A program made the position numbers and the translations under genes. The notes beneath the pieces are model-generated. The model did no database searches. It saw nothing but the letters and a program-made list of their open reading frames with translations, and was not told where the DNA came from. From positions 1 through 64,000 of the forward strand of contig CAKRTQ010000003.1 of assembly GCA_934402395.1 (NCBI GenBank): 64,000 bases of DNA. Direction: 5' to 3'. The DNA is from an uncultured Eubacteriales bacterium (GTDB lineage: Bacteria; Bacillota; Clostridia; Oscillospirales; CAG-272). Positions within the stretch are counted from its first letter, which is position 1; every line of letters starts with the position of its first letter. Shown one piece after another: positions 39,908-49,355 of this stretch.

Positions 39908-40732
39908 ATGGCTGAAAACAGATTCGGCTGTTCGGGCAGCGGTGCAGGGCGCGAGACCTGCTGCATTGAAACAGGCCGCATATTCGACAGCTGTCGCGAC
40001 CGCGACTGCTACGAAAATATACGCGTAAGTCTTACAGACTGCGGCTGTGATATTATAAACCGCACCGGAAACATACGTGCAAAAGATGCAAGCATTGCAT
40101 GGACATATATCGGTATTGACCCCGTTCGCTTCAACAGGGGCTTTTACACGGTAAATATTCGTTTCTTTATAAAAATTACATTTGAGGCGTGCACCGGCGG
40201 TTGCAAGCCACAGGAATTCGAAGGCGTTGCCGTTCTCGACAAGCATGTTGTTCTGTATGGCGGAGAAAGCAATGTAAACGTGTTCCGTTCCGGCGACACT
40301 GCATACGATTTCTGCCGCACGGATGAAAAGTGCGAATCGGTACGCAATATTCCCGAGGCGGTCGTGGAGGCTGTGGATCCCATCATCCTGAGCGCCGCTG
40401 TATTTGAACGTGCCCCGGGCAATCCATGCTGCTGTTGCTGCTGCGAAATACCGGCACAGGTAGCCGCAAGAATTGACGGAAACATAACGCAACGCGAAAC
40501 CGACGGCGGAAGATATCTTGCCGTGTCGGTGGGTATTTTCTCGGTCATAAGGCTCGTGCGCCCGGCGCAGCTTCTTATCAATGCTACAGAATATGCGGTC
40601 CCGGATAAAGAATGTGTTATGCCAAAGGAAGAAAACCCGTGTGCGATATTCCGCACGATGTCATTCCCGGTGAACGAATTCAACCCGCCGCTGACGCCGC
40701 AGGCTCCGTGCGACAGAGGTCATTGCGGATGA
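39908..40732 (+). CDS. Conserved cysteine-rich protein of unknown function
   Basis: The 274-residue product has a cysteine-rich head (FGCSGSGAGRETCCIETGRI, then FDSCRDRDCYENIRV), a beta-rich middle (AWTYIGIDPVRFNRGFYTVN, FEGVAVLDKHVVLYGGESNV) and a run of six cysteines, PCCCCCCEIPAQV, near residue 177. I believe I have seen this layout in uncharacterised proteins of many Clostridia, so I call it a conserved family. The cysteine content and abundance in spore formers would fit a spore-coat or envelope role, but that is not shown. GGAGGTAACAGAA precedes the ATG at 39908. A terminator follows. Confidence 0.75.
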   Translation: MAENRFGCSGSGAGRETCCIETGRIFDSCRDRDCYENIRVSLTDCGCDIINRTGNIRAKDASIAWTYIGIDPVRFNRGFYTVNIRFFIKITFEACTGGCKPQEFEGVAVLDKHVVLYGGESNVNVFRSGDTAYDFCRTDEKCESVRNIPEAVVEAVDPIILSAAVFERAPGNPCCCCCCEIPAQVAARIDGNITQRETDGGRYLAVSVGIFSVIRLVRPAQLLINATEYAVPDKECVMPKEENPCAIFRTMSFPVNEFNPPLTPQAPCDRGHCG

Positions 40733-40767
40733 AACCGGCGGTATTCCGCTTCATATATTGAAAAAAG

Positions 40768-40806
40768 CGGGGTGTTAAAAACTCGTTTTGAGTTTTTAAC
40801 ACCCCG
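40768..40806 (+). terminator. Terminator, A-tract/CTC family
   Basis: CGGGGTGTTAAAAACTC pairs perfectly with GAGTTTTTAACACCCCG (17 bp) around GTTTT. It lies 36 nt after the cysteine-rich gene. Confidence 0.88.
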
Positions 40807-40887
40807 TCGGCATTGATGGCTTTGTCACCAGAAAAGTTAACCGCCCAAATTTGCATCAAAAACCGAATTCAAACCGGTATTTTTCAT

Positions 40888-40921
40888 GGGCTGTAAAAAA
40901 GCATTGAGTTTTTTACAGCCC
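40888..40921 (-). terminator. Terminator of the tig-clpP-clpX operon
   Basis: GGGCTGTAAAAAA pairs with TTTTTTACAGCCC (13 bp). On the minus strand the apex contains AAAAACTCA, linking it to the same hairpin family. It lies 43 nt beyond the clpX stop. Confidence 0.85.
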
Positions 40922-40963
40922 TTGTTTTGTTATTATACCGGCGGTTGGCAGCTTCAGCGTATT

Positions 40964-42283
40964 TTATTCTGATTTTGCCGCATTATCCGCTTTCAGCGTT
41001 AGCTCGGCATCACCCTTACCGCGCACAAAGTCGGCAGTAATCGTTACAGCCTCCACATCATCGCGCGACGGTAGGTCGTACATAAGCTCCGTCATAATCG
41101 ACTCAAGTATAGAGCGCAAACCGCGCGCACCTATATTGCGTTCAAGTGCCAGCTCGGCAATCGCTTCGATCGCACCGGGTGCAAATTCAAGTTTTATGCC
41201 GTCAAGCGAAAAAAGCTTGGCATATTGTTTGATAAGTGCATTTTTCGGTTCACTTATAATCCTGACAAGCGCATCGCGGTCAAGCTTTGAAAGCGGTACT
41301 ATCACGGGCAAACGTCCCACAAGCTCGGGAATAAGACCGTATTTGACGATATCGTGCGGTGTCACATCCTCAAAAATCATACCCGGCTTCTCATCTTCGG
41401 CTTTTGCTTCAAGCTCGCTCTTGAAGCCTATCAGCTGTTTGCCGTGGCGTTTTTCGATTATCTTATCCAGCCCGTCAAATGCACCGCCGCAGATAAACAG
41501 AATGTTTTCGGTATTTATCTGTATAAACTCCTGATTGGGGTGCTTTCTGCCGCCCTGAGGGGGGACATTTGAAACCGTCCCTTCAAGAATTTTGAGCAAC
41601 GCCTGCTGCACGCCTTCTCCGGAAACATCGCGCGTAATTGAGCGATTTTCGCTCTTTCGCGATATTTTATCTATCTCATCGATATAGATTATACCTTTTT
41701 CGGCGCGTTCGATGTCGTAATCAGCTGCCTGTATGAGTCTGAGAAGGATATTCTCAACATCCTCACCGACATATCCCGCCTCGGTAAGCGTCGTTGCGTC
41801 GGCTATTGCAAACGGCACCTTGAGCGTTTTTGCCAGTGTTTGTGCAAGATATGTTTTTCCCACACCCGTAGGTCCGATTAAAAGGACATTGCTTTTCTGT
41901 ATCTCTACATCCTGGGTCTCGGCGCTGTCTTTTTTTGCTTTACGTCTTCCGCGTGTGCTGCGATCCTGCGACTTGCTCAGAATACGCTTGTAATGATTGT
42001 AAACGGCGACCGAAAGCGCGACCTTGGCTTCATCCTGACCGATAACATACTGGTCAAGCGCCTCCTTGATCTCACGAGGCTTCGGCAGCTTTTCATAGCT
42101 GAGATCATCCTCGCCGGCACGTGCAATATCAACCTCGTTTTCTTCGATTATTTCATCACACGCGCGAACACAGAAGTCGCATATATAAAGACCGTTGGTT
42201 GCGGGGATCAGAAAATTGCAGTCATCTTCAGATCTTCCGCAAAATGAGCAGCGGTGAATAATATCATTTTTCTTTGTTGGCAT
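40964..42283 (-). CDS. clpX: ATP-dependent Clp protease ATP-binding subunit ClpX
   Basis: ClpX is the AAA+ unfoldase that feeds ClpP and recognises SsrA-tagged proteins. The 439-residue product has the N-terminal zinc domain ([11 protein letters not shown] and [10 protein letters not shown]), Walker [16 protein letters not shown], pore loop and YVGEDVEN, Walker [11 protein letters not shown], and the IGF-type ClpP-binding loop [10 protein letters not shown]. The start at 42283 gives the standard N terminus MPTKKND; upstream codons lack a ribosome binding site. It is the third gene of the operon, 126 nt after clpP. Confidence 0.97.
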   Translation of the reverse strand: MPTKKNDIIHRCSFCGRSEDDCNFLIPATNGLYICDFCVRACDEIIEENEVDIARAGEDDLSYEKLPKPREIKEALDQYVIGQDEAKVALSVAVYNHYKRILSKSQDRSTRGRRKAKKDSAETQDVEIQKSNVLLIGPTGVGKTYLAQTLAKTLKVPFAIADATTLTEAGYVGEDVENILLRLIQAADYDIERAEKGIIYIDEIDKISRKSENRSITRDVSGEGVQQALLKILEGTVSNVPPQGGRKHPNQEFIQINTENILFICGGAFDGLDKIIEKRHGKQLIGFKSELEAKAEDEKPGMIFEDVTPHDIVKYGLIPELVGRLPVIVPLSKLDRDALVRIISEPKNALIKQYAKLFSLDGIKLEFAPGAIEAIAELALERNIGARGLRSILESIMTELMYDLPSRDDVEAVTITADFVRGKGDAELTLKADNAAKSE

Positions 42284-42409
42284 ACTGATCCATGCCTTTC
42301 CCAAAGGCTTGCGTGGCAAGCCACAACGTGAAAAAGTGTATTTAGAGTCTTACTTTACTGACCCCATTTTCCACGCAGCTCTGCCGGAACGTCCGATCAC
42401 GTTCTGTAA

Positions 42410-43030
42410 TCAGGCGTGACGGTCAATAATGCGGTCGATAAGACCGTATTCAAGTGCCTGGTCGGCAGTCATAAAGTTGTCTCTTTCCGTATCGCGCTCA
42501 ATCACCTCGACGGGTTTACCGGTGCGATCGGCAAGTATACGGTTGAGAGTGTCACGGGTCCGCAGAAGAAGATCAGCGCGTATCTTTATATCGCTACACT
42601 GACCCTGTGCACCGCCAGAAGGCTGGTGTATCATTATCTCACTGTGGGGAAGGGCAAGTCTCTTTCCTTTTGTTCCCGCCGCAAGCAAAAAAGCTCCCAT
42701 GCTGGCTGCCATGCCTATGCAAATCGTCGTAACATCGCATTTAACGAACTGCATCGTATCATATATTGCCATACCTGCCGTGACAGATCCGCCGGGACTG
42801 TTGATATAAAATGAAATGTCCTTATCCGGATCAACCGACTCAAGATAAAGCATCTGAGCCACAATGAGGGATGAGGTAAGGTCGTTTACTTCGTCCGAAA
42901 GAAATATTATACGGTCATTGAGCAGCCGTGAAAATATATCGTACGAACGTTCACCGCGTCCGTCCTGCTCAATTACATACGGCATACTTGCCGCACGGAT
43001 AATATCAGAACTGTTTTTGCCGTTTATCAT
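42410..43030 (-). CDS. clpP: ATP-dependent Clp protease proteolytic subunit
   Basis: The 206-residue serine protease shows the ClpP triad: Ser in [12 protein letters not shown], His in [14 protein letters not shown], and Asp in the C-terminal half ([15 protein letters not shown]). [20 protein letters not shown] forms the oxyanion region. It assembles with ClpX into the degradation machine that clears tmRNA-tagged products. It sits between tig and clpX. Confidence 0.98.
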   Translation of the reverse strand: MINGKNSSDIIRAASMPYVIEQDGRGERSYDIFSRLLNDRIIFLSDEVNDLTSSLIVAQMLYLESVDPDKDISFYINSPGGSVTAGMAIYDTMQFVKCDVTTICIGMAASMGAFLLAAGTKGKRLALPHSEIMIHQPSGGAQGQCSDIKIRADLLLRTRDTLNRILADRTGKPVEVIERDTERDNFMTADQALEYGLIDRIIDRHA

Positions 43031-43096
43031 TTAAAATACCAACCTTTCTTTATGTGGCTGATGCCTGAGCATCAGCCACTTTATGAAATACGGGAA

Positions 43097-44416
43097 TCAC
43101 TCAGCGTCGGCAGGTGCTGCCTCGGGGGCCTTATCAAGATATGTTACCACAGCGGCATCCTTGACAAGAGCAAGCGTCTTGCGCATGATAAGCGTGTGCT
43201 TAATCTCCTCGGCAGGCAGATTCTCCTTGGCATAGTCAAGTTCAACGCTGTATGCCTTTGCTATGGTTTCATACTCTGCATTGATCTCATCTTCGGAAAC
43301 TTCAACATTTTCAAGCTCAGCTATCTTTTCAAGAGCCAGCTCGGTCTTTACGTGTTTGAGAGCGGAAGGACGGATCTGCTCCTTATACTGATCAAGGGTC
43401 ATGTTGAAGTATTTGAGATACATGGAAAGCTGCAGACCCTGCATCTGCATTCTCGATTCGCTCTCTCTGACCTGAGCTTCAACTTCGGAATCGACCATGC
43501 TTTCGGGGATCTCGGCTACAAGCTTTTCGGCAAGAGCATCTTCGACCTTTTCAGCAAGCTCATTGTCGGCAGCATCTTTGTGTCTCTTTTCGATTTTTGC
43601 CACGAGGTCGGTGCGGTATTCAGCAAAGGTGTTGAATTCGGAAACATCCACTGCGAAATCGTCATCAGCTTCGGGCAGCTCGGTCTTTTCAAGCGCGTTG
43701 AGCTTTACCTTGAAAACAGCTGCCTTTCCGGCAAGCTCGGATGCTCCGTACTGCTCCGGGAATGTGACATTGACATCAAACTCTTCGCCGATATTTTTGC
43801 CAACAATACCTTCCTCGAAGCCGGGAATGAACTGACCGGAACCGAGCTTAAGGTGATGACCGGAATCCTTGCCGCCGTCAAATGCAACTCCGTCAACAAA
43901 GCCTTCGTAATCTATAACAGCGGTGTCGCCCATCTCGGCGGGACGGTCAGTGATTTCGATCTCACGTGCGTTTCTTTCACGCACGGTCATGATCTCGCGG
44001 TCGACCTCCTCGTCGGTGACGGGGGAGAGGACCACCGATGCCTCTATGCCCTTGTAGCCTTCAATGGAGACTTCGGGCTTTACGTACATTTCCGCCTTGA
44101 GAACGATCTCGTTCTCATCCATGGAAACAACGTCAAACTCGGGACGTGATACTATCTGCTTGCCCGCCGCATCAACTATTTCGCTGTAATGAGCGTTGAT
44201 GATGTTGTTGATGGCGTCCTCAAGGAACACGCCGGTACCGTACATTTTTTCGATAATGCTGCGGGGAGCTTTGCCACGGCGGAAACCGGGAATGTTGAAG
44301 TTTTTGGATTTCTCATGAAATACCTTTGACTTCTCAGCCTCAAGAGTTGCTGCATCCTCGGAAAATTCCACTGTGCAAAGATTCTTTTCATTGATCTCTG
44401 TTTTTCTGATTGTCAT
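43097..44416 (-). CDS. tig: Trigger factor (ribosome-associated chaperone and prolyl isomerase)
   Basis: Trigger factor binds at the ribosome exit tunnel and folds nascent chains. The 439-residue product has the ribosome-binding signature FNIPGFRRGKAPRSIIEKMY near residue 40, the FKBP-type isomerase domain with GDTAVIDYEGFVDG and IPGFEEGIVG, and the helical C-terminal arms, ending in an acidic AEAAPADAE-like tail. The start at 44416 (MTIRKTEINEK) has AAAGG at usable distance. A TTGACA lies at 44514-44509, but no good -10 is obvious. First gene of the tig-clpP-clpX operon. Confidence 0.97.
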   Translation of the reverse strand: MTIRKTEINEKNLCTVEFSEDAATLEAEKSKVFHEKSKNFNIPGFRRGKAPRSIIEKMYGTGVFLEDAINNIINAHYSEIVDAAGKQIVSRPEFDVVSMDENEIVLKAEMYVKPEVSIEGYKGIEASVVLSPVTDEEVDREIMTVRERNAREIEITDRPAEMGDTAVIDYEGFVDGVAFDGGKDSGHHLKLGSGQFIPGFEEGIVGKNIGEEFDVNVTFPEQYGASELAGKAAVFKVKLNALEKTELPEADDDFAVDVSEFNTFAEYRTDLVAKIEKRHKDAADNELAEKVEDALAEKLVAEIPESMVDSEVEAQVRESESRMQMQGLQLSMYLKYFNMTLDQYKEQIRPSALKHVKTELALEKIAELENVEVSEDEINAEYETIAKAYSVELDYAKENLPAEEIKHTLIMRKTLALVKDAAVVTYLDKAPEAAPADAE

Positions 44417-44570
44417 GGTGACCATACCTTTCTTACAACGTGCCCGCTGCATTTAAACGTGCGGGCACAACTTTTCACATTAATATATTTTACTATAAAA
44501 TAATTATATGTCAAGACCTAAAATCGAAATTCAACCGATTTTGCGCCAAAAATAATGTTTTTTCGCGCGT

Positions 44571-45308
44571 TTATACTCGCGTGGGAATATAGAGAGGACA
44601 AAATGCAAGATGATCTGCAGCTATCAGACGGAACTCTATATCCTCAAACACAAACGGCTGACGCCCGACATAACCGCTGTGGACATGTCCGAAATAACAC
44701 CGCCCGACTCCGTAGCTGTGCAGGAGGTCAACAAGTCCGCGCGCAATTGCCCCGTTCCACACCGGCGGAAAGTGAAGAAATGTAATTATCGGAAGCTCAC
44801 GCCCATCTTCGGCGCGCATCTTGCATGCCGCCCGCAGGCTCATTTCAAGACGTACCGATTCACGGTTGTTTATTTTTTCCCAGCTGACCTCACCGACCGT
44901 TTTCTGCGATATCTCGTCAAAAAACCAGCCGCGCGACCCCGAGATCACCGCGCCGTCGGCAATATACGCATTGTTATAAAGGATTCTGAGCGTCGAAAAT
45001 CCGTTTTCCGCAAAAAATGCGTTCATTTTTGATGCCGTTGTCCACCAGAAATCATGATTGCCCTTGCCGATATATTTTATGCCGGGAAGCGAATCGATGA
45101 ATGCGAAGTCCCCGCGCGCCTCATCGAGATTCATAGCCCAGGTTATATCTCCGGGTATAACGATCGAATCGCCCGGTCCCACGACCGCGCGCCAGTTGCG
45201 TTCAAGGCGGTTCTGAGCATCCGCCCACCGGCTGCCGAACACCTCCATTGATTTAGCTTTCCCTTCGGCACCCGGAAGATGAAGGTCAGCTATTGTATAT
45301 AATGACAT
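44571..45308 (-). CDS. Metallophosphoesterase
   Basis: The 245-residue calcineurin-type phosphoesterase has the metal motifs in order: YTIADLHL (Asp, His), IPGDITW (Gly-Asp), GKGNHDFWW (Gly-Asn-His-Asp), ITFLHFPPV (His) and FGHVHSGY (Gly-His-x-His). The W-containing spacing is typical of the COG1768-like group of Clostridia. The natural substrate is unknown. GGAGGATTTCAT precedes the ATG. Confidence 0.9.
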   Translation of the reverse strand: MSLYTIADLHLPGAEGKAKSMEVFGSRWADAQNRLERNWRAVVGPGDSIVIPGDITWAMNLDEARGDFAFIDSLPGIKYIGKGNHDFWWTTASKMNAFFAENGFSTLRILYNNAYIADGAVISGSRGWFFDEISQKTVGEVSWEKINNRESVRLEMSLRAACKMRAEDGRELPIITFLHFPPVWNGAIARGLVDLLHSYGVGRCYFGHVHSGYVGRQPFVFEDIEFRLIAADHLAFCPLYIPTRV

Positions 45309-45450
45309 ATGAAATCCTCCGGACGCTCAAGGCGTACATAACGAATAAATTCCGAAAAAACGGAAAGAATAAAGCTGTACCGCGCAGGTATGCGGTAAAT
45401 TCCGCGTTATTCCGCGATCCGGAAATACGCGATCCAAGGAAGGTAATAAA

Positions 45451-45645
45451 ATGGACGAAAAGTTTGTAAATCACGAAAAATGCGGCTGCAAGCACATCGA
45501 AGGCATAGTTTGCGACGTAAAAAACTGCGCACATCATAACGGCGAGTGCTACTGCACCGCCAATCAGATCGTTGTCGGTCCCACAAACGCCGCCACAAGT
45601 GACGCCACAGAGTGCTCCACCTTCAAGCCCAGAACAAACGACTGA
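45451..45645 (+). CDS. DUF1540 protein, small cysteine-rich
   Basis: The 64-residue product contains the DUF1540 pattern: IVCDVKNCAHHNGECYCTAN, then IVVG and SDATECSTFK, with cysteines spaced as for a small metal site. Such proteins are common in spore-forming Clostridia; the role is unknown. AAGGAAGGTAATAAA precedes the ATG and a terminator follows. Confidence 0.85.
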   Translation: MDEKFVNHEKCGCKHIEGIVCDVKNCAHHNGECYCTANQIVVGPTNAATSDATECSTFKPRTND

Positions 45646-45655
45646 ATTCTTCGCG

Positions 45656-45685
45656 GGGGGTATCGCGCGTAAGCGCGACAGCCCC
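45656..45685 (+). terminator. Terminator after the DUF1540 gene
   Basis: GGGG and CCCC frame an inner TCGCGC-GTAA-GCGCGA stem, followed by TCTTTTTTTAC. The gene on the other side, thrC, is convergent. Confidence 0.8.
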
Positions 45686-45692
45686 TCTTTTT

Positions 45693-47180
45693 TTACTTAA
45701 GTTGTCCGAGAACGTCCTGCGGCATACCGGCAACATCGCAAACGCGGTCAAAGATCACTCTGCGTCGGTCAAGTCCTTTGAGGGGTGCCGGAATATCCGT
45801 CCCTGTAAGCTTCGAGAGTTCGCCGAGAGCCGCGCAGCCGTCAGCCGGACTCTTGCCGGTCAGAGAAGCAAAAACGTCGCCTGCAAATTTGTAGGGGCTG
45901 GCGGTCGATGCAACAAGCATAGGTACGGTGCGCGATGCGTTGTTTGCGTGATCCGAGTCAACGCAAGACAGCGCGACGGCAGTGTGCGTATCACAAAGAT
46001 ACCCGTACTTTTCAAAATGATGTTTTATTGCCGCTGCGGTCGCATTTTCGTCAGCGTAACAGCCCGTAAATTTCTCACGGATCTTACCGAGCACATCGCG
46101 CGGCAGCTCGTATTTACCGTTCTCGGCGAGCTGCTTCATAAGCGCGGCGGTTGTTTCGGCGTCGGTCATAAGATAAATAAGCCTCTCAAGATTGCTTGAG
46201 ATAAGGATATCCATCGACGGCGACATGGTAGTATAGAACTTCCTGTTGCGATCGTAAACGCCTGTTGAAAGAAAATCGGTAAGAATGTTATTTGAATTGG
46301 ACGCGCATATCAGCCTACGCACCGGCAGTCCCATACGGCTTGCCATATATGCAGCGAATATGTTGCCGAAATTGCCTGTCGGAACAGCAATATCGATCTC
46401 CTCGCCCCACTTTACGGCTCCCGATGCCGCGAGCTTCGAATAACCTACATAATAATATGCTATCTGCGGAACGAGCCTGCCCCAGTTTATTGAATTGGCG
46501 CTTGAAAGAAAGTATCCGCGCCGGTCGAGCTCTTCACGCATAGCGGGATCGGCAAATATCTTTTTGACACCGCTCTGGGCATCGTCAAAATTACCTCTTA
46601 TGGCGCAAACGTCAACATTGCTGCCATCCTGCGTCATCATCTGGAGCTTCTGCACGCGGCTAACACCGTCAACGGGGTAAAATACCTTTATAGCAACACC
46701 CGGAACATTCTTGTATCCTTCAAGCGCCGCCTTGCCCGTATCTCCGGATGTTGCAACAAGCACAAGAGCGGTACGTTTTTCTCCGGTCTTTCGGAGAGCG
46801 CGCGAAAGCAGGCGAGGCATTAGCTGAAGCGCCATATCCTTGAAAGCGCATGTGGGACCGTGCCAAAGCTCAAGGCACCATACGTTGTCGCCCGCTTTTT
46901 TTATCGGTGCGGGATCATCGCCGAATGCCGCACCGTACGCATTGCGGCAATCCTCGCGCAACTCCTGTTCGCTGTAATCGTCAAGAAAAAGCGAGAGTAT
47001 CTTTACCGCCGCGTCACTGTATGACAGACCGGCAAGCGACCGTATAAAATCGCTGTCGGTTGTCGGTATCGTCTCAGGCAGGTAAAGACCGCCGTCCGGT
47101 GCAAGTCCGCGCTTTATCGCCTCGGCTGAGCTTATTCTTTCGGGTTCGTTGCGTGTATCGCGTGTACTGATATACTTCAT
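45693..47180 (-). CDS. thrC: Threonine synthase
   Basis: Threonine synthase converts O-phosphohomoserine to threonine with PLP. The 495-residue product is the long bacterial form. The PLP lysine is in GPTCAFKDMALQLMPRLL, the phosphate loop in PTGNFGNIFAAYMASRMG, and VLVATSGDTGKAALEGYKN is the Ser/Thr-rich substrate loop. No thrB is in the window, but an ApgM-family gene lies 3.7 kb upstream on the same strand. Confidence 0.96.
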   Translation of the reverse strand: MKYISTRDTRNEPERISSAEAIKRGLAPDGGLYLPETIPTTDSDFIRSLAGLSYSDAAVKILSLFLDDYSEQELREDCRNAYGAAFGDDPAPIKKAGDNVWCLELWHGPTCAFKDMALQLMPRLLSRALRKTGEKRTALVLVATSGDTGKAALEGYKNVPGVAIKVFYPVDGVSRVQKLQMMTQDGSNVDVCAIRGNFDDAQSGVKKIFADPAMREELDRRGYFLSSANSINWGRLVPQIAYYYVGYSKLAASGAVKWGEEIDIAVPTGNFGNIFAAYMASRMGLPVRRLICASNSNNILTDFLSTGVYDRNRKFYTTMSPSMDILISSNLERLIYLMTDAETTAALMKQLAENGKYELPRDVLGKIREKFTGCYADENATAAAIKHHFEKYGYLCDTHTAVALSCVDSDHANNASRTVPMLVASTASPYKFAGDVFASLTGKSPADGCAALGELSKLTGTDIPAPLKGLDRRRVIFDRVCDVAGMPQDVLGQLK

Positions 47181-47209
47181 TTTTTACAACCATCTTTCTT
47201 TGCGGATCT

Positions 47210-47230
47210 AAAAACGTTCTGAACGTTTTT
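47210..47230. terminator. Weak hairpin between dipeptidase and thrC
   Basis: AAAAACGTT pairs with AACGTTTTT (9 bp) around CTG, with T residues following on the plus strand only. It could attenuate read-through from the dipeptidase gene into thrC. Confidence 0.4.
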
Positions 47231-47242
47231 TTCATTTGTTTT

Positions 47243-48193
47243 TCAGTCTTTTTTTGCTCCGCAACCTATGTTTCCGACCGCAAAATCATACGCATTGCGC
47301 CAGAATATCTTTTCGATCTGTTCTTCGGTCACGCCGTCGAGGAGAAGCGGATCAACTATCTTCATAAGATCGCGCACATCCTCTATCCCATCCGGCAGAT
47401 CGGTACCGTCAAGGTCACAGCCGAGGGCAAGATTGTTGCCCGCACCGCGCGAGAGATAGTATTCGATGTGCTTCACGACATCCTCAACGCCGGCGCCATC
47501 CGGAGCGAGGTGAGAGCGGCAAAGGCTCTGACCTATAAGCCCTCCCGCGGCGATCACGGCGTCAATATGTCTGTCGCGCAGGTTTCTGGTATGACCGTAA
47601 AGGGAATACGCGCATGAATGAGATGCTATGAACGGCCTTTTGTATTCCGCAACGATCGCGGCTGTATCATCGACAGAGGCAGCGCTTGCGTGTGAAACAT
47701 CCGGAATGATCCCCAGCTCGCAGCAGCGTGCGACCACGCGCTTGCCGAATTCGGTAAGACCGTCCTCGGTGTTGTGCGATCCTCCGATTATTGTGGAGCC
47801 CGCCCACATAAGAGTGATGACGCGCACTCCGCGTTCATAAAGAAAGTCAAGCCTTGAAATGTCGCCCTCAAGTATACGCGCATCCTCAACACTGAGTATA
47901 TACGCAGCCTTGCCGGCGTTCCACGCCGCTTTTATGTCAGCTCCGTTTCGGCAAAGAACGGCGCGGTCGCTGTTTTCGTCAAGTTCGCGGAAAAAATTAT
48001 CCGATATCTCAAGAAAACGCGCAAACGCGGTCGCATCGTCCTTTTTGTACTCTGCACAGACCGCAGCTACCTGACCGTAGTTTTCATATTTTTCGACTTT
48101 TCCGAGCGAAATGTGAAGATTGTTTTCGGAAAGATGCTGTTTACGTGAAAGAAGCCTGTACGGGGTGTCGCAGTGAAGATCGAAAAGTTGCAT
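47243..48193 (-). CDS. Membrane dipeptidase (peptidase family M19)
   Basis: The 316-residue renal-dipeptidase-like enzyme carries the M19 zinc ligands: His-x-Asp in LFDLHCDTPYRLL near residue 7, Glu in ILSVEDARIL, His in PDVSHASAASV and PFIASHSCAYSLYGHTRNL, and Asp in GCDLDGTDLPDG near the end. It hydrolyses dipeptides, perhaps with a D-residue. No signal peptide is seen. The start at 48193 follows AAAGGTA. The next gene upstream (yraN) ends 38 nt away. Confidence 0.92.
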   Translation of the reverse strand: MQLFDLHCDTPYRLLSRKQHLSENNLHISLGKVEKYENYGQVAAVCAEYKKDDATAFARFLEISDNFFRELDENSDRAVLCRNGADIKAAWNAGKAAYILSVEDARILEGDISRLDFLYERGVRVITLMWAGSTIIGGSHNTEDGLTEFGKRVVARCCELGIIPDVSHASAASVDDTAAIVAEYKRPFIASHSCAYSLYGHTRNLRDRHIDAVIAAGGLIGQSLCRSHLAPDGAGVEDVVKHIEYYLSRGAGNNLALGCDLDGTDLPDGIEDVRDLMKIVDPLLLDGVTEEQIEKIFWRNAYDFAVGNIGCGAKKD

Positions 48194-48231
48194 TGTATTA
48201 TACCTTTTACCTTTCCATACATCCGGCACGG

Positions 48232-48717
48232 TCAACGTGCGCCGAATGCGTTTCGAATATGATTAATTTCGGTTATTACCGGCGGGTCTATCTCTCCGCG
48301 TGCAAGACAGATCTCAATAACGTCGATCCTTACGCGTTTTGACGCAGCCTCGCCGGCTGAACGGACTGTGCGCAGATATTCGTTTGCAGCAGCCACAGTG
48401 TTTTGTTTTTTTTCGTAATTGACCGCCGCTGCCGGACGACCGTATGTATAAAGGCATCCGCGCGGAGCCTCCGTGCGCGTTTTTACCTCGACAAAAACAA
48501 GATATTCGTCATCTTCGGCGATTATATCAAGCTCATGCCTTCCGAGGCGCACATTCCTGCCTTTTATTTTATATCCGTTTCTGATGAGATATTCCGCCGC
48601 GGCATCCTCGCCGAATCTGCCGTGCGCCGCGCGCGAGGCGGGAGCGATGGCACGATCATCCTTCCGGGAAGCAGTGCCACAGCCGTCAATGCGATCTGTC
48701 AGCTTGTCTTTTTTCAT
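48232..48717 (-). CDS. YraN/UPF0102 family putative endonuclease
   Basis: The 161-residue protein has the UPF0102 core with nuclease-like residues: GEDAAAEYLIRNGYKIKGRN, then RHELDIIAEDDEYLVFVEVK (Glu, Asp and E-x-K of a PD-(D/E)XK fold) and NYEKKQNTVAAANEYL. It has an extra basic N-terminal stretch of about 30 residues. The start codon shares one base with the rnhB stop (TAATG), so translation is coupled, a conserved rnhB-yraN pairing. Confidence 0.92.
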   Translation of the reverse strand: MKKDKLTDRIDGCGTASRKDDRAIAPASRAAHGRFGEDAAAEYLIRNGYKIKGRNVRLGRHELDIIAEDDEYLVFVEVKTRTEAPRGCLYTYGRPAAAVNYEKKQNTVAAANEYLRTVRSAGEAASKRVRIDVIEICLARGEIDPPVITEINHIRNAFGAR

Positions 48718-49337
48718 TACTTCTTCAGAAACCGTATGAATTGCCTGCGGTATATCGGTGCAACGCCGTACCGTTCAAGAGCGGCACGATGCTCCGGCGT
48801 GCAGTATCCCTTGTGCTTGGCAATGCCGTATTCGGGGTATTCGGCGTCAAGCTCAGCGCAAATACGGTCACGCGCGACCTTTGCAAGAATCGATGCGGCA
48901 GCAATTGACGGAGATTTGCTGTCACCTTTTACGACCGATTTGCCGGGAATATCAAATCCGCGAAAGACATTGCCGTCAACCAGCAGATAATCGGGTTTTA
49001 TTGCAAGCAGCGACACCGCACGCCGCATTGCAAGCAATGTCGCTCCCAAAATATTCAGCTCATCGATCTCGGCGACCGATGCTTCGGCAATGGCATAGTC
49101 GAGAGCCGTAGCCTTTATAACGTCAAAAAGAATGTCACGCCTGTGCGGAGTCAATTTTTTTGAATCATTGAGCCCGTCGATGTGCGCATCATCGGGCAAC
49201 ACGCACGCAGCAGCCACCACCGGACCGCAAAGCGGTCCCCGCCCGGCTTCATCTATACCGCAAATGCGGGAATAGCCTTGCGCCACAAGCTCATCTTCAA
49301 TACTGAAATCAAGCTCTTTTATTACTTTTTTCGGCAT
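48717..49337 (-). CDS. rnhB: Ribonuclease HII
   Basis: RNase HII removes ribonucleotides and RNA-DNA hybrids from DNA. The 206-residue product has the catalytic acids in ICGIDEAGRGPLCGPVVAAA (Asp-Glu), YLLVDGNVFR (Asp) and APSIAAASILAKVARDR region written here as SIAAASILAKVARD, with KHKGYCTPEHRAAL near the end. GCGGAGGATCGGAAA precedes the ATG. It follows rbgA by 18 nt, a common Bacillota order (lepB, rbgA, rnhB). Confidence 0.97.
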   Translation of the reverse strand: MPKKVIKELDFSIEDELVAQGYSRICGIDEAGRGPLCGPVVAAACVLPDDAHIDGLNDSKKLTPHRRDILFDVIKATALDYAIAEASVAEIDELNILGATLLAMRRAVSLLAIKPDYLLVDGNVFRGFDIPGKSVVKGDSKSPSIAAASILAKVARDRICAELDAEYPEYGIAKHKGYCTPEHRAALERYGVAPIYRRQFIRFLKK

Positions 49338-49355
49338 TTTCCGATCCTCCGCTGT

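Noticed and set aside
43052..44149. Long open frame of about 365 codons on the plus strand
   Set aside because: It is antisense to tig, which is certain, and shows no recognisable domain.
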